Made by a program: the position numbers and the translations under genes | Assembly (NCBI GenBank): GCA_022794215.1 | Contig: JAAWEH010000008.1 | Location: 1 to 39,257, forward strand | Direction of reading: 5' to 3' | Length of the DNA stretch: 39,257 bases | Source of the DNA: Oscillospiraceae bacterium | GTDB taxonomy: Bacteria; Bacillota; Clostridia; Oscillospirales; Oscillospiraceae | Shown here: in pieces, positions 1-7,879 of the stretch | Position numbering within the stretch: the first letter of the stretch is position 1 | How the letters are laid out: the number at the start of each line of letters is the position of its first letter | Notes under the pieces: model-generated | The model's input: the letters and a program-made list of their open reading frames with translations, nothing else | Database searches by the model: none | What the model was told of the DNA's origin: nothing

Positions 1-280
1 CCTCCACCCACAGCACCAGCCGGTAGGTGATCAGCAGCTGGAATACCAAACCGATGGGCAGCGGAATGCTTCCGCCAAAGATATCAGCAAGCCAGAGTCC
101 CCCGGTAACGAACGCTCCCGCTGCCGCAATGTACCCGGTGACCTTTTTGGATGGGCATTCCTTTCCCTTTGCTATTCCCATAAAGATAAGAATGTACCCC
201 ACAAAGGCCGGGAGCATATCCACACCATTGATTTTTAGATAAAGAAAAAGGAATAGCAGACCAACAAAAATTTTTTTCAC
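1..280 (-). CDS. Hypothetical membrane protein, 3' part beyond the window edge
   Basis: A minus-strand frame opens at a GTG (278-280) preceded by a good ribosome site (GGAAGGAG, 8 nt away) and stays open to the edge of the window, so the C-terminus is missing. The protein starts VKKIFVGLLFLFLYLKING and is largely hydrophobic, with about three predicted membrane segments (residues 4-13, 22-37 and 50-70, then another beginning near 75). I recognise no family. It follows phoH by 30 nt in the same direction and is probably co-transcribed with it. An out-of-frame ATG at 299 gives an unrelated translation and was not used. The reading frame is clear; function is unknown. Confidence 0.6.
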   Translation of the reverse strand, partial: MKKIFVGLLFLFLYLKINGVDMLPAFVGYILIFMGIAKGKECPSKKVTGYIAAAGAFVTGGLWLADIFGGSIPLPIGLVFQLLITYRLVLWVE

Positions 281-310
281 GTCCCAATCTCCTTCCCATA
301 TGCCAACTCT

Positions 311-1282
311 TTATTTTTTGACTTTCCGCCGCTCCTCGTCCTGCTCGTAGGCCTTGATGATGCGCTGGACGATGACATGGCGCACCACGTCGGCCCCGGT
401 GAGCTGACAGATGGCAATGTCCTCCACCCCCTTCAGCACCCGCATGGCCTCCTTCAGGCCGCTGACCTTCTCGGTGGGCAGGTCGATCTGGGTCACGTCG
501 CCGGTGATGACGATTTTGGAGCCGAAGCCCATTCTCGTCAAAAACATTTTCATCTGCTCCCGGCTGGTATTCTGCGCCTCGTCCAAAATGATGAAGCTGT
601 CATCCAAGGTTCGGCCCCGCATGTAGGCAAGAGGCGCTACCTCAATATTGCCCCGCTCCAAATACTTTTGATAAGTCTCCGCCCCCAGCATCTCAAACAG
701 AGCGTCATAGAGGGGCCGCAGGTAGGGATCCACCTTGCTCTGAAGGTCTCCGGGCAAAAAGCCCAGCCGCTCCCCTGCCTCCACGGCAGGCCGGGTGAGG
801 ATAATGCGGTTGACCTCCCCCGCCCGGAATGCCGCTACTGCGGCGGCCACCGCCAGATAGGTCTTGCCCGTACCGGCAGGGCCAATGCCCAGGGTCACCA
901 GATTCTTTCGGATGGCGTCCACATACTTTTTCTGGCCAATGGTCTTGGCCTTGATGGGCTTTCCCTTGGCAGTGACGCAGAGGACGTCGGCGGAAAACTG
1001 GCCAATTTTATCCTCGTTGCCCGTCTTTACCAGGTTCAGGATATACCGCACATTCTGCTCGGTGATACTCTCCCCCCGGCCAATGAGCTTCAAAAGCCCT
1101 TCCAGGGCCTTGACCGCATAGATGACCTTCTCCCCGTCCTCTCCTGCGATCTTTAGCTGTCCGTCCCGGCTCACCACCGTTACATCCAGCTCTTTTTCGA
1201 TCAGCTTTACGTTTTCATCCATGGAGCCGAAGAGGTTCACCGCCTCCTCCAACCGCTCAATGGAAATGCTTTGCTCTACCAT
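311..1282 (-). CDS. phoH: PhoH-like ATPase
   Basis: A 323-residue PhoH-family P-loop ATPase. Residues 1-100 form the small KH-like N-terminal region typical of bacterial PhoH-like (YbeZ) proteins. The Walker A motif GPAGTGKT is at 134-141 and Walker B FIILDEAQN at 230-238. TGDVTQIDLP, further on, is a conserved PhoH motif. The start is supported by AAAGGAGG seven nt upstream. Family members are cytoplasmic and linked to RNA metabolism and ribosome quality, usually beside ybeY; the exact reaction is unsettled. It follows yqfD by 18 nt, giving the common Firmicute order yqfC-yqfD-phoH. Identity is secure at family level. Confidence 0.95.
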   Translation of the reverse strand: MVEQSISIERLEEAVNLFGSMDENVKLIEKELDVTVVSRDGQLKIAGEDGEKVIYAVKALEGLLKLIGRGESITEQNVRYILNLVKTGNEDKIGQFSADVLCVTAKGKPIKAKTIGQKKYVDAIRKNLVTLGIGPAGTGKTYLAVAAAVAAFRAGEVNRIILTRPAVEAGERLGFLPGDLQSKVDPYLRPLYDALFEMLGAETYQKYLERGNIEVAPLAYMRGRTLDDSFIILDEAQNTSREQMKMFLTRMGFGSKIVITGDVTQIDLPTEKVSGLKEAMRVLKGVEDIAICQLTGADVVRHVIVQRIIKAYEQDEERRKVKK

Positions 1283-1300
1283 CGGAAGTCCTCCTTTGTA

Positions 1301-2506
1301 TCATCCAGCGGGCACAAACCGTCCCAGCTCCTCCGTACATTCTGCTTCCAGAGTCACCACCAGGCATCCGTCCACCTGCCGCGCGTAAAAGGTGTGGCTC
1401 ACCTCCCGGCCCGTCTCTCCCAACAGCTCCTCCAATCGCTCCAGAAGCGTTTCCTCCAGCATGGCTTGGGCCGCCGCCGGATCCACCGGCTGCAGTTGTG
1501 TCTCATAGCTGCGCCAAGTTTCCTTTCGCAATGAGAAGGGCAGTTGGATCTCCCCCGGAAGGGTCAGATTCCATATCTTATTTATTTTATCATATCCGGG
1601 GTAGAAAATTCCACTGTTTTGGGAAAAATTGACTCTCTGCCCCAAAAGAGTTGCCGACCACCGGCTTTCCTCCTCCCCCGAATAGACTTTCACCGCCGCC
1701 TCCAATGGGATAGATGCGGTCAGCGTCCGCCAAGTGCGGCCCTCCACCCGTCCCATAGCTCGGACGGGCATCCAGAGGGTGGGGTTCTCGCTCCATTGGG
1801 GTGGATCCATTCTGATGGAGCCCCGGATCAGCACCTCTCCCGGCAGCACTGTGGCGCCCTCCTCCACCGCTGCATCCCCGGACCAGGCCTCCATATGGGT
1901 GACGATGCCCGGCGCCTTGGCCACAATGTCCCCCAAAATGCTTTCATCCACCACCTCCGGCTTGGGCACCCGCTCCCGCACCAGTACCTGGGCCCGGATC
2001 CCATGCAAATTCACCGCCATCCACGATAGGTCATCCAGCTGGAGAAGGCTTTGGTTGGCAATGTCCCGCACCGACAGCGCTGGGCCATAAACCCCAGGCC
2101 GCAGGCCCTGACGCTGGAGCTCCGTCAGGATCACCTGGGTGGGCACCTGCTCGTTGCCCTCCACATCCACCACAAGTACAAATTGGCTGAGCACGCAAAC
2201 CGCCAAAGCAGACAGGCACAGCCCCACCAGAAAGGCATACCGTTTGCGAAAGCGCAGGAAAAAGGGCGGCACTCCCCGCCGCCGCCCCTGGGTCAGGGTG
2301 CAGCCCGTTCTCTGGGCCAGCTCCTCCAATCCCCTTCGGCTGTTCCAGGCCACGCACAGATGCAGGGTGTGGCTGTCCAGCCACTCCACTGCCCAAAAAG
2401 AGATTCCCCGCTGAGCGCAAAGGTTCAAAAACCGCTCCGGAAAATCCCCCGTTACCTCCAACTCTATGCTGCCCCGAAGCAAATTTACGACCTGGCTTAC
2501 CGCCAT
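1301..2506 (-). CDS. yqfD: Sporulation protein YqfD
   Basis: A 401-residue protein of the YqfD family. The N-terminus (about 1-85) is a soluble domain ending in a basic stretch (RFRKRY). One strong membrane helix lies at about 89-113, followed by a large extracytoplasmic domain with the FTRD/POTRA-like start VDVEGNEQVP. In Bacillus, yqfD belongs to the mother-cell sporulation programme and sits beside yqfC. Here yqfC starts upstream and phoH follows by 18 nt. The ATG has no strong ribosome site (GGGGTGGATCC precedes it), so translation may be coupled to yqfC, whose stop lies 19 nt upstream. Function beyond sporulation is not known. Confidence 0.9.
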   Translation of the reverse strand: MAVSQVVNLLRGSIELEVTGDFPERFLNLCAQRGISFWAVEWLDSHTLHLCVAWNSRRGLEELAQRTGCTLTQGRRRGVPPFFLRFRKRYAFLVGLCLSALAVCVLSQFVLVVDVEGNEQVPTQVILTELQRQGLRPGVYGPALSVRDIANQSLLQLDDLSWMAVNLHGIRAQVLVRERVPKPEVVDESILGDIVAKAPGIVTHMEAWSGDAAVEEGATVLPGEVLIRGSIRMDPPQWSENPTLWMPVRAMGRVEGRTWRTLTASIPLEAAVKVYSGEEESRWSATLLGQRVNFSQNSGIFYPGYDKINKIWNLTLPGEIQLPFSLRKETWRSYETQLQPVDPAAAQAMLEETLLERLEELLGETGREVSHTFYARQVDGCLVVTLEAECTEELGRFVPAG

Positions 2507-2525
2507 GGATCCACCCCCTGTCCTC

Positions 2526-2804
2526 TCATTCGATCTCCACCGACCATATGGTTCCGGTAATCAGCAGTTCCCCCGCCGTCATGGCCCGCAGTTCCAGCTC
2601 GCTTCCCCGAATCTTTACCAACAGCTTTCCCCCGCTGACCACAATCTCCTCCGGCCCGTAGGCCAGAATACCCCGGTGGTTCTCCATCCGCAGCTCATGC
2701 CTGCCGGTGATCTCCACCCTGGGCAGCCCTACGGTCTCCCCCGGAATATCAAAAATCTGGGCCGTTCGCTCCAAAAGCCCCTCTTTTCGCTTGCCATTCT
2801 CCAT
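2526..2804 (-). CDS. yqfC: YabP/YqfC-family sporulation protein
   Basis: A 92-residue protein of the YabP/YqfC family. The conserved core runs from residue 17: FDIPGETVGLPRVEITG, then the E-x-H-R-G-I-L-AYGPEEI pattern and a beta-rich C-terminus ending TGTIWSVEIE. Length and order match yqfC, the usual partner of yqfD, which starts 19 nt downstream. Members of this family are needed in the mother cell during spore formation, probably as membrane-associated or morphogenetic factors. The region just upstream (2805-2853) contains GCATATCCAT, which could be the -10 of a sporulation sigma factor. No convincing -35 is visible, so this is only a hint. Confidence 0.92.
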   Translation of the reverse strand: MENGKRKEGLLERTAQIFDIPGETVGLPRVEITGRHELRMENHRGILAYGPEEIVVSGGKLLVKIRGSELELRAMTAGELLITGTIWSVEIE

Positions 2805-2853
2805 AGAAATGCCCCCATTCCTGCTATGGATATGCGGAAGGGCGGCGGAGAAT

Positions 2854-2897
2854 GAATGAAAAGGGGCCGCAGATCTCTCCGCGGCCCCTTTTCATTC
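2854..2897 (-). terminator. Long perfect hairpin terminator
   Basis: A 17-bp perfect stem (2854-2870 with 2881-2897) with a 10-nt loop and A/T-rich ends on both sides, so it can work in either direction. It lies between the stop of the GRAM-like gene and the start of yqfC and should insulate the sporulation operon from the upstream minus-strand gene. Confidence 0.85.
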
Positions 2898-2916
2898 CAA
2901 CTGTTTTGTTTTTATC

Positions 2917-3243
2917 TTATAGCTCCTGAACGCCCACCTGCCGCAGCCAGCCCTGCAGCTTTTTGGCCGGGAACCCTGTCAGAGGATAAGGCTCTCCCGT
3001 TTTACTGTAAATCGTCACCTGGGTCATAAAAAGAACCTTTTTTACCGAAAAGCCTTTTATTTCCTCCAAAGTCAAATTCATATCCGGGTCGCCGGGCATC
3101 ATGCTGATCTTGAAGCACACCCGCTGGTTGGTAACAAAGATATTCCCTTGGAAGGGCTTCCGACTCAGCCCCTGTTTCAGATAGAGGGACATCTGCCCGC
3201 TGCCCACCATGGTCTCATTGGGATTTAATTGAAGTTTCGCCAT
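2917..3243 (-). CDS. GRAM/PH-like domain protein
   Basis: A 108-residue protein beginning MAKLQLNPNETMVGSG. The frame extends further upstream, but this ATG has AGGAGG eight nt ahead and lies downstream of a consensus promoter, so it is preferred. The pattern (a start with 'xLxxxExMV', then GNIFVTNQRVCFK near residues 37-49 and a later EEIKGFSVKK strand) resembles a GRAM or bacterial PH-like domain, a small beta-barrel. No membrane segment or signal is seen. Divergent from the Cro/C1-type regulator, with shared operators between them, so it is probably that regulator's main target. Cellular role unknown. Confidence 0.75.
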   Translation of the reverse strand: MAKLQLNPNETMVGSGQMSLYLKQGLSRKPFQGNIFVTNQRVCFKISMMPGDPDMNLTLEEIKGFSVKKVLFMTQVTIYSKTGEPYPLTGFPAKKLQGWLRQVGVQEL

Positions 3244-3281
3244 GACAAATAACCTCCTATGCCGGTATAAACTCCTCCGTA

Positions 3282-3300
3282 TTGTCCTGTTACAGGACAA
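3282..3300. promoter_or_regulatory. Operator 1 of the divergent GRAM/HTH pair
   Basis: An inverted repeat with 9-bp perfect arms, TTGTCCTGT and ACAGGACAA, around one central base. It lies just downstream of the inferred start point of the GRAM gene promoter. A second, imperfect copy is at 3331-3349. The repeat type fits a homodimeric Cro/C1-type repressor such as the adjacent product. Confidence 0.7.
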
Positions 3301-3315
3301 TGTTTTTTCCTGCAT

Positions 3316-3344
3316 AGTATACCCTTAAGTTTGTCCTATGTCAA
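3316..3344 (-). promoter_or_regulatory. Consensus sigma-A promoter of the GRAM-like gene
   Basis: On the minus strand, TTGACA (3339-3344) and TATACT (3316-3321) are separated by exactly 17 bp, which is near-perfect for sigma-A. The -35 is contained in operator 2, and operator 1 lies about 10 bp past the expected start point. Repression by the neighbouring regulator is therefore very plausible. Confidence 0.85.
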
Positions 3345-3349
3345 GACAA
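3331..3349. promoter_or_regulatory. Operator 2 of the divergent GRAM/HTH pair
   Basis: An imperfect inverted repeat, TTGTCCTATGTCAAGACAA, with the same TTGTC...GACAA ends as operator 1. It covers the -35 of the GRAM promoter and the 5' leader of the regulator gene. Confidence 0.65.
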
Positions 3350-3361
3350 AGAGGTGGATTT

Positions 3362-3616
3362 ATGGCACGCATTATTGATGGGCACGATAAGAACATGATT
3401 GGCGAACGTGTACGTGAATTGCGGCTCAAACGCGGTCTCAGCCAGCAAAAGCTGTCCGATAGGCTGGAGGTGCTGGCCATCTATATCTGCCGGGGCTCCA
3501 TCTCCCGCATTGAAGAAAAACAGCGCACCGTTACCGACATTGAGCTTTACGGGCTTTCTCAGGTCTTGGGCGTTCCCATTGAAAGTTTCTATGAAACGCC
3601 GGAGGACAACGTGTGA
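3362..3616 (+). CDS. Cro/C1-type helix-turn-helix regulator
   Basis: An 84-residue DNA-binding protein. The HTH_3 fold covers about residues 11-75: RVRELRLKRGLSQQKLSDRL forms helices 1-2, and SISRIEEKQRTVTDIELYGL carries the recognition helix and its follow-on. It closes with LGVPIESFYE, the classic XRE C-terminal helix. I chose ATG 3362 because AGAGGTGG precedes it. An in-frame ATG at 3338 lies inside operator 2 and lacks a ribosome site. There is no effector domain, so it probably acts as a simple dimeric repressor of itself and of the divergent GRAM-like gene. Confidence 0.85.
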   Translation: MARIIDGHDKNMIGERVRELRLKRGLSQQKLSDRLEVLAIYICRGSISRIEEKQRTVTDIELYGLSQVLGVPIESFYETPEDNV

Positions 3617-3626
3617 ATCGACAGGC

Positions 3627-3660
3627 AAAAGGGACTGTGAGCATCTCCACAGTCCCTTTT
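3627..3660. terminator. Bidirectional terminator between regulator and cca
   Basis: Stem AAAAGGGACTGTG (3627-3639) with CACAGTCCCTTTT (3648-3660) and an 8-nt loop. It is flanked by A-run and T-run, and placed between two convergent genes. Confidence 0.85.
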
Positions 3661-3661
3661 C

Positions 3662-4645
3662 TCATAGGATCTCCTTTAGTTTTTCCGCCGTGTTCTCCTC
3701 CGGCTTCTCCAGCACATGGAACGCCAGCTTTCTCTGTGCAGCGCTGATTTCCGGGCCCTTCAATCCCAAGTCCATCAAATCCTGAGCCGTCAAAGCCAGG
3801 GTGGGGATAACGGCCGCCTCAGGATGTTCCACCCCACGGCGGAGCGTCCGCTCCACAGGGAGGCTGGTGATGGGAAACCCGGTAGCAGAACAAAATCTCC
3901 GCCAGCGCTCCAGTGATGTGGGCGGCACTTTCTCCATACCAGACAGGTCAATCCTTGGAGGAAAGGCATATAAGTGGCTCAACAGGCCCGCCGCTATCAT
4001 TTGCCCCACCATTTGAGGCCGGGGCGACAGCAGGGTTTTCTCCATCTCCGCCTTGATCCGCTCCCGGGATACCTTCTCCACCCGATGAGCGTTGCGCTTA
4101 AGGGCCGCGGCGGTGTTTTCCTCTATCTCAAAGCCCAGCTGGGCGGCAAATCTCACCGCCCGAAGCATCCGAAGGGCATCCTCGGCAAAGCGCTTGTCTG
4201 GATCGCCCACACAGCGGATGATTTTTTTCTCCAAATCCCTTTGACCGTCAAAGGGATCCAGCACCTTGCCTTCTGCGGTCAGGGCCATGGCATTGACTGT
4301 GAAATCCCGGCGGGAAAGATCCTCCTCAATGCTTACCCCAAACTCCACACGGCCGGGGTGACGGGCGTCGGCATAGCCCTCCTCCCGGCGGAAGGTGGTG
4401 ATCTCTATGTTCCCGTCCTCTGTGGGAACAGTGACGGTGCCGTGCTGGAGCCCGGTGGGGACTGCCCGCGGAAAGAGGGCCATGACCTGCTCGGGACGGG
4501 CGGCGGTACACACGTCCACATCCCCCGGCATCCTTCCCAACAGAAGATCCCTGACACAGCCTCCCACCGGGTAAGCGGCGCAGCCTGCTCCCGTCAATGT
4601 CTCCAAACAGTACCGAGCGCCGGCATTTAGCGCCTTCCAGGTCAT
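3662..4645 (-). CDS. cca: CCA tRNA nucleotidyltransferase (short form)
   Basis: A 327-residue class II tRNA nucleotidyltransferase/poly(A) polymerase-type protein that adds or repairs the CCA end of tRNAs. The nucleotidyltransferase signature is visible at 28-44: GGCVRDLLLGR, then the catalytic DVD (D42, D44). SRRDFTVNAMAL follows near 110-121, and the nucleotide-recognition motif EDALRMLRAVRFAAQLGF near 155-172. The N-terminal head and neck are normal, but the C-terminal body and tail are short: family members are commonly about 380-450 residues. No HD phosphohydrolase domain is seen. Good ribosome site (AAAGGAGGGAG). Divergent from murC. Specificity (CCA versus CC- or A-adding) cannot be settled by eye. 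Confidence 0.9.
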   Translation of the reverse strand: MTWKALNAGARYCLETLTGAGCAAYPVGGCVRDLLLGRMPGDVDVCTAARPEQVMALFPRAVPTGLQHGTVTVPTEDGNIEITTFRREEGYADARHPGRVEFGVSIEEDLSRRDFTVNAMALTAEGKVLDPFDGQRDLEKKIIRCVGDPDKRFAEDALRMLRAVRFAAQLGFEIEENTAAALKRNAHRVEKVSRERIKAEMEKTLLSPRPQMVGQMIAAGLLSHLYAFPPRIDLSGMEKVPPTSLERWRRFCSATGFPITSLPVERTLRRGVEHPEAAVIPTLALTAQDLMDLGLKGPEISAAQRKLAFHVLEKPEENTAEKLKEIL

Positions 4646-4694
4646 TTTTCTCCCTCCTTTCGTATATCTTTCCTTGCTTTTGTATAGAATTACC

Positions 4695-4723
4695 TTGCCA
4701 ATTCTTTCCCTGTGCCTTATAAT
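4695..4723 (+). promoter_or_regulatory. Sigma-A promoter of murC
   Basis: TTGCCA (4695-4700) and TATAAT (4718-4723) with a 17-bp spacer. The expected start point is near 4730, which leaves a leader of about 38 nt to the preferred murC start at 4768. Confidence 0.8.
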
Positions 4724-4767
4724 AGATATCCAAACATTGAATGATGAATGAAAAAGGTTGTGTTTCT

Positions 4768-6150
4768 ATGGCAAGCCTTGATATTACTTCCTATCTCTCC
4801 CCCGGCCGTCGGGCCCATCTGGTGGGCATCGGCGGGGTATCCATGGCTCCTCTGGCCGAGGTGCTCCACGGCTCCGGTATGGTCATTACCGGTTCCGACT
4901 CCCGGGAGAGCGACACAGTGGAGCACCTGCGCTCTCTGGGCATCCCTGTGGCTATTGGCCAGCGGGCGGAAAACCTGGGGGACGCGGAGCTGGTCATCCG
5001 CACCGCCGCCGCCCACGACGATAACCCGGAGATCTCCGGGGCCCATACCCGGGGCATTCCTGTCTTTGAGCGGGCCCAGGCCTGGGGCGCCATCATGCGC
5101 AAATATAAAAACGCTCTATGCGTTTCCGGCACCCATGGAAAAACCACCACCACCAGCATGTGTACCCACATTATCATGGCCGCGGGCATGGATCCCACCG
5201 TGATGATCGGCGGCACCCTGCCCTTGCTGGGGGCGGGACACCGGGTAGGGCAGGGGGAAACCATCATTTTGGAGAGCTGCGAATACTGCAACTCCTTCCT
5301 CTCCTTCTTCCCCACCATCGCCGTTATTTTGAACGTAGACGCCGACCACCTGGACTTCTTCAAAGACTTGGAGGATGTGGAGCATTCCTTCCGGGCCTTC
5401 GCCGACCTGGTTCCTGAGGAAACAGGTCTTATCATCGCCAACCGGGACGATGTAAACACCATGGTCACCCTGCAGGGCGAGACCCGTCCCATCCTCACCT
5501 TCGGACTTGCTGAGGGAGACGTCCATGGAGAAAATCTGGTGTACGAAAAGGGCCTTCCTTCCTTCGACATTGTCTATCGGGGCAAGACCTCCGCTCACGT
5601 AAGTCTCCAGGTTCCCGGGGAGCACAATGTCCGCAACGCTTTGGCCGCCGCCGCTGCCGCTTTGTCCCTGGGCGTTCCCGCCCCGGCGGTGGAGCGGGGG
5701 CTGGGCGCCTTCCGGGGCGCCGGGCGCCGGTTTGAGAAGAAGGGCACCTACAACGGCGCCGATGTATACGATGACTATGCCCACCACCCCAGCGAGGTGC
5801 GGGCGCTTCTCACCACCGCCATGGAACTGGGCTACAAGCGGGTCATCTGTGCCTTCCAGCCCCATACCTACTCCCGAACCAAAGCTCTGTTCTCGGAGTT
5901 TGCGGAGGTCTTGGCCACTCCGGATATTACCTTGCTGGCCGAGATTTTTGCCGCCCGAGAGGACAACACTTTGGGGATCTCCTCCAAGGATCTGACAGAA
6001 AAGATCCCCGGCAGCGAATACTTCCCCACCCTGAAGGCTCTGACCGCACGGCTGCGGGAACTGGCCCAGCCGGGGGATCTGATCCTCACGGTAGGCGCAG
6101 GAGATATCTACACCGTAGGTGAAGCATTGACAGGCGGCGATCCCGCCTAA
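4768..6150 (+). CDS. murC: UDP-N-acetylmuramate--L-alanine ligase
   Basis: A cytoplasmic Mur ligase that adds the first amino acid (L-Ala) to UDP-MurNAc in peptidoglycan synthesis. From this start it is 460 residues, the family norm. The N-terminal UDP-MurNAc-binding domain has HLVGIGGVSMAPLA. The ATP-binding P-loop GTHGKTTTTS is at about 121-130, ESCEYCNSFL and LNVDADHLD follow in the central domain, and the C-terminal domain begins near EKKGTYNGADVYDDYAHHP. ATG 4768 (MASLDITSYL) is preferred over the in-frame ATG at 4741, because only the former has a purine-rich stretch (AAAAAGG) upstream. Monocistronic: own promoter in front, terminator behind. Confidence 0.95.
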   Translation: MASLDITSYLSPGRRAHLVGIGGVSMAPLAEVLHGSGMVITGSDSRESDTVEHLRSLGIPVAIGQRAENLGDAELVIRTAAAHDDNPEISGAHTRGIPVFERAQAWGAIMRKYKNALCVSGTHGKTTTTSMCTHIIMAAGMDPTVMIGGTLPLLGAGHRVGQGETIILESCEYCNSFLSFFPTIAVILNVDADHLDFFKDLEDVEHSFRAFADLVPEETGLIIANRDDVNTMVTLQGETRPILTFGLAEGDVHGENLVYEKGLPSFDIVYRGKTSAHVSLQVPGEHNVRNALAAAAAALSLGVPAPAVERGLGAFRGAGRRFEKKGTYNGADVYDDYAHHPSEVRALLTTAMELGYKRVICAFQPHTYSRTKALFSEFAEVLATPDITLLAEIFAAREDNTLGISSKDLTEKIPGSEYFPTLKALTARLRELAQPGDLILTVGAGDIYTVGEALTGGDPA

Positions 6151-6168
6151 TTAAAAAGCTTTCCCAGA

Positions 6169-6199
6169 GGGGAGAAGAGCGAGCTCTTCTCCCCTTTTT
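6169..6199. terminator. Terminator after murC
   Basis: Twelve-bp perfect stem (GGGGAGAAGAGC at 6169-6180 with its complement at 6183-6194) followed by five T on the plus strand. It touches the stop codon of the convergent minus-strand gene. Confidence 0.85.
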
Positions 6200-6719
6200 A
6201 TACAGTTTTATCTTCTGTGGGCGCAGAAACAGGGGTCTCCGCCTGCTGCGCCTCCAGGCCCGCGGCCGCCGTCTCCCGGGCTTTTTGCGCCTGCTCCTCC
6301 CTTAACCGCTCCCGCTCCTTCTCTTCCCTTCGCCGCAGGCTGCGCCGCTTCCAGCTGCGCCACTGAGCGATAGCGCCAAAAAGAGCAAATACAGCGATGA
6401 GGAAAAAGGTGACAACAAGCCCCGCCGTAGGCGCAAAGTCCCCCTTAAGTCCGGCAACAAAGCCCCCAGCCGCCCAGCCCAATGCACAGCCAAGATAGTA
6501 CAGCAGGGAAAACCACCGCAACCGCAGCAGCATGGAAAGGGCCCCCACCAACGCCAGGATGGTATAGACTCCCGCCAGTTGAGCGGAGACAAACTCCCCC
6601 ACCGTGGTATAATAAGCCCACAGACCTACGATCAAAAAGCCCCCAAAGCACAAAAGGGCAATGACCAGATCGGCTACGGTAAACCGGGGCCGCTTTTGAG
6701 GCATCGAACTCTCTTTCAT
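6198..6719 (-). CDS. Hypothetical four-helix membrane protein with charged tail
   Basis: A 173-residue protein of no family I recognise. Four hydrophobic segments are visible at roughly 17-37, 45-62, 66-88 and 97-116. A highly charged, probably coiled C-terminal tail rich in R/E (about 118-155) follows, ending in a loose TP/ED stretch. A good ribosome site (AGGAGGAGAGG) precedes the ATG. The gene begins only about 20 nt after the mreB terminator, so either that terminator is leaky or a promoter overlaps it. No catalytic motif is visible. Confidence 0.65.
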   Translation of the reverse strand: MKESSMPQKRPRFTVADLVIALLCFGGFLIVGLWAYYTTVGEFVSAQLAGVYTILALVGALSMLLRLRWFSLLYYLGCALGWAAGGFVAGLKGDFAPTAGLVVTFFLIAVFALFGAIAQWRSWKRRSLRRREEKERERLREEQAQKARETAAAGLEAQQAETPVSAPTEDKTV

Positions 6720-6739
6720 TTACCTCTCCTCCTTTGGAT

Positions 6740-6774
6740 AAAAAGCCCCGTCCGCACTGCGGACGGGGCTTTTT
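6740..6774 (-). terminator. Terminator of mreB
   Basis: Fifteen-bp stem AAAAGCCCCGTCCGC/GCGGACGGGGCTTTT with a 3-nt loop, directly after the mreB stop codon in transcription order and flanked by T on either strand. Confidence 0.85.
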
Positions 6775-6784
6775 CCTGTACAGA

Positions 6785-7810
6785 TCAAGCGTTGAGCTGC
6801 TTGCGGCGGGACAGGTTGATGGTGCCGTCCTGCATATCATCCAGGGAGTCCAGGCTCTTGCCCGTACCGAACGCCACGCAGGAGATCGCATCATCAGCCA
6901 CGTGGGTCTCAATGCCGGTGTGGGATTCGATGAGCTTATCAAACCCCTGAACCAAGGCGCCGCCGCCGGTCATGACAATACCATTGTTGGAGATATCGGC
7001 CACCAGCTCGGGGGGCGTACGCTCCAGTACGCCATGGATGGCCTCCAGGATTCGGGTGGAGGGCTCCTCAAAGGCCTCGATCATCTCGCTGGAGGTAACG
7101 GTGAACACCTGGGGCAAACCGGTCATCAGGCTGCGGCCCTTGATCTCCACACTCTTTTCCTCCTCGGGGGGGAAAACACAGCCGATACGCATTTTCAGCT
7201 CCTCCGCGGTACGCTCGCCGATGAGAACATTGTGGCGGCGGCGGATATACTTGATAACCGCCTCGTCAAACTTGTCACCGGCAGTCTTAATGGAGGCGGA
7301 CTCCACCACGCCGCCCAGAGAGATCACAGCAATGTCGGCAGTACCGCCGCCAATATCCACCACCATGTGGCCGTCGGGCTTGGTGATGTCGATGCCTGCA
7401 CCCACAGCGGCAGCCACCGGCTCCTCAATGAGGTAGACCCGGCGGGCGCCGGCCTGGATCCCGGCGTCAATAACGGCCCGCTCCTCTACTTCGGTGATGC
7501 CGGAGGGGATGCAGATGATGATGCGGGGCTTAAACAGGCGGAAGGTAGTCACCTTCCGGATAAACTCCTTGAGCATCCGCTCGGTCATATCGTAGTCGGA
7601 GATGACGCCCTCCCGCAGAGGGCGGATGGCCACGATGTTGCCGGGGGTACGGCCCAGCATCTGCTGTGCGTCGGTGCCCACCTTCAAGAGCTTGCCGGTA
7701 TTCTTGTCAATGGCCACCACGGAAGGCTCCCGCAGAACCACGCCCTTGCCCTTGACGTAGACCAGGATGGAAGCGGTACCCAGGTCGATCCCGATGTCTT
7801 TACTGAACAT
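6785..7810 (-). CDS. mreB: Rod shape-determining protein MreB/Mbl
   Basis: A 341-residue bacterial actin that polymerises on the inner membrane face and guides the elongation machinery for cell-wall synthesis. Visible motifs: phosphate-1 IGIDLGTASILVYVKGKGVV (residues 6-25); the LGRTPGNIVAIRPL segment; phosphate-2 VVDIGGGTADIAVISLGG; and the adenosine motif GIVMTGGGALVQGFD. Length is normal. MreB, Mbl and MreBH paralogues cannot be told apart by eye. It stands alone without mreC/mreD, which is more typical of an Mbl/MreB paralogue locus. Two tandem sigma-A promoters precede it and a strong terminator follows. Confidence 0.93.
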   Translation of the reverse strand: MFSKDIGIDLGTASILVYVKGKGVVLREPSVVAIDKNTGKLLKVGTDAQQMLGRTPGNIVAIRPLREGVISDYDMTERMLKEFIRKVTTFRLFKPRIIICIPSGITEVEERAVIDAGIQAGARRVYLIEEPVAAAVGAGIDITKPDGHMVVDIGGGTADIAVISLGGVVESASIKTAGDKFDEAVIKYIRRRHNVLIGERTAEELKMRIGCVFPPEEEKSVEIKGRSLMTGLPQVFTVTSSEMIEAFEEPSTRILEAIHGVLERTPPELVADISNNGIVMTGGGALVQGFDKLIESHTGIETHVADDAISCVAFGTGKSLDSLDDMQDGTINLSRRKQLNA

Positions 7811-7879
7811 ATATGCACCTCATATATCTTTCCGTTTCCCGGTTAGCATTACCGGGATCGCTTTGATTTAGACCCTATT

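Noticed and set aside
2805-2853. Sporulation sigma-factor promoter for yqfC
   Set aside because: GCATATCCAT resembles a -10 but no -35 is convincing, so it is not listed as a feature.
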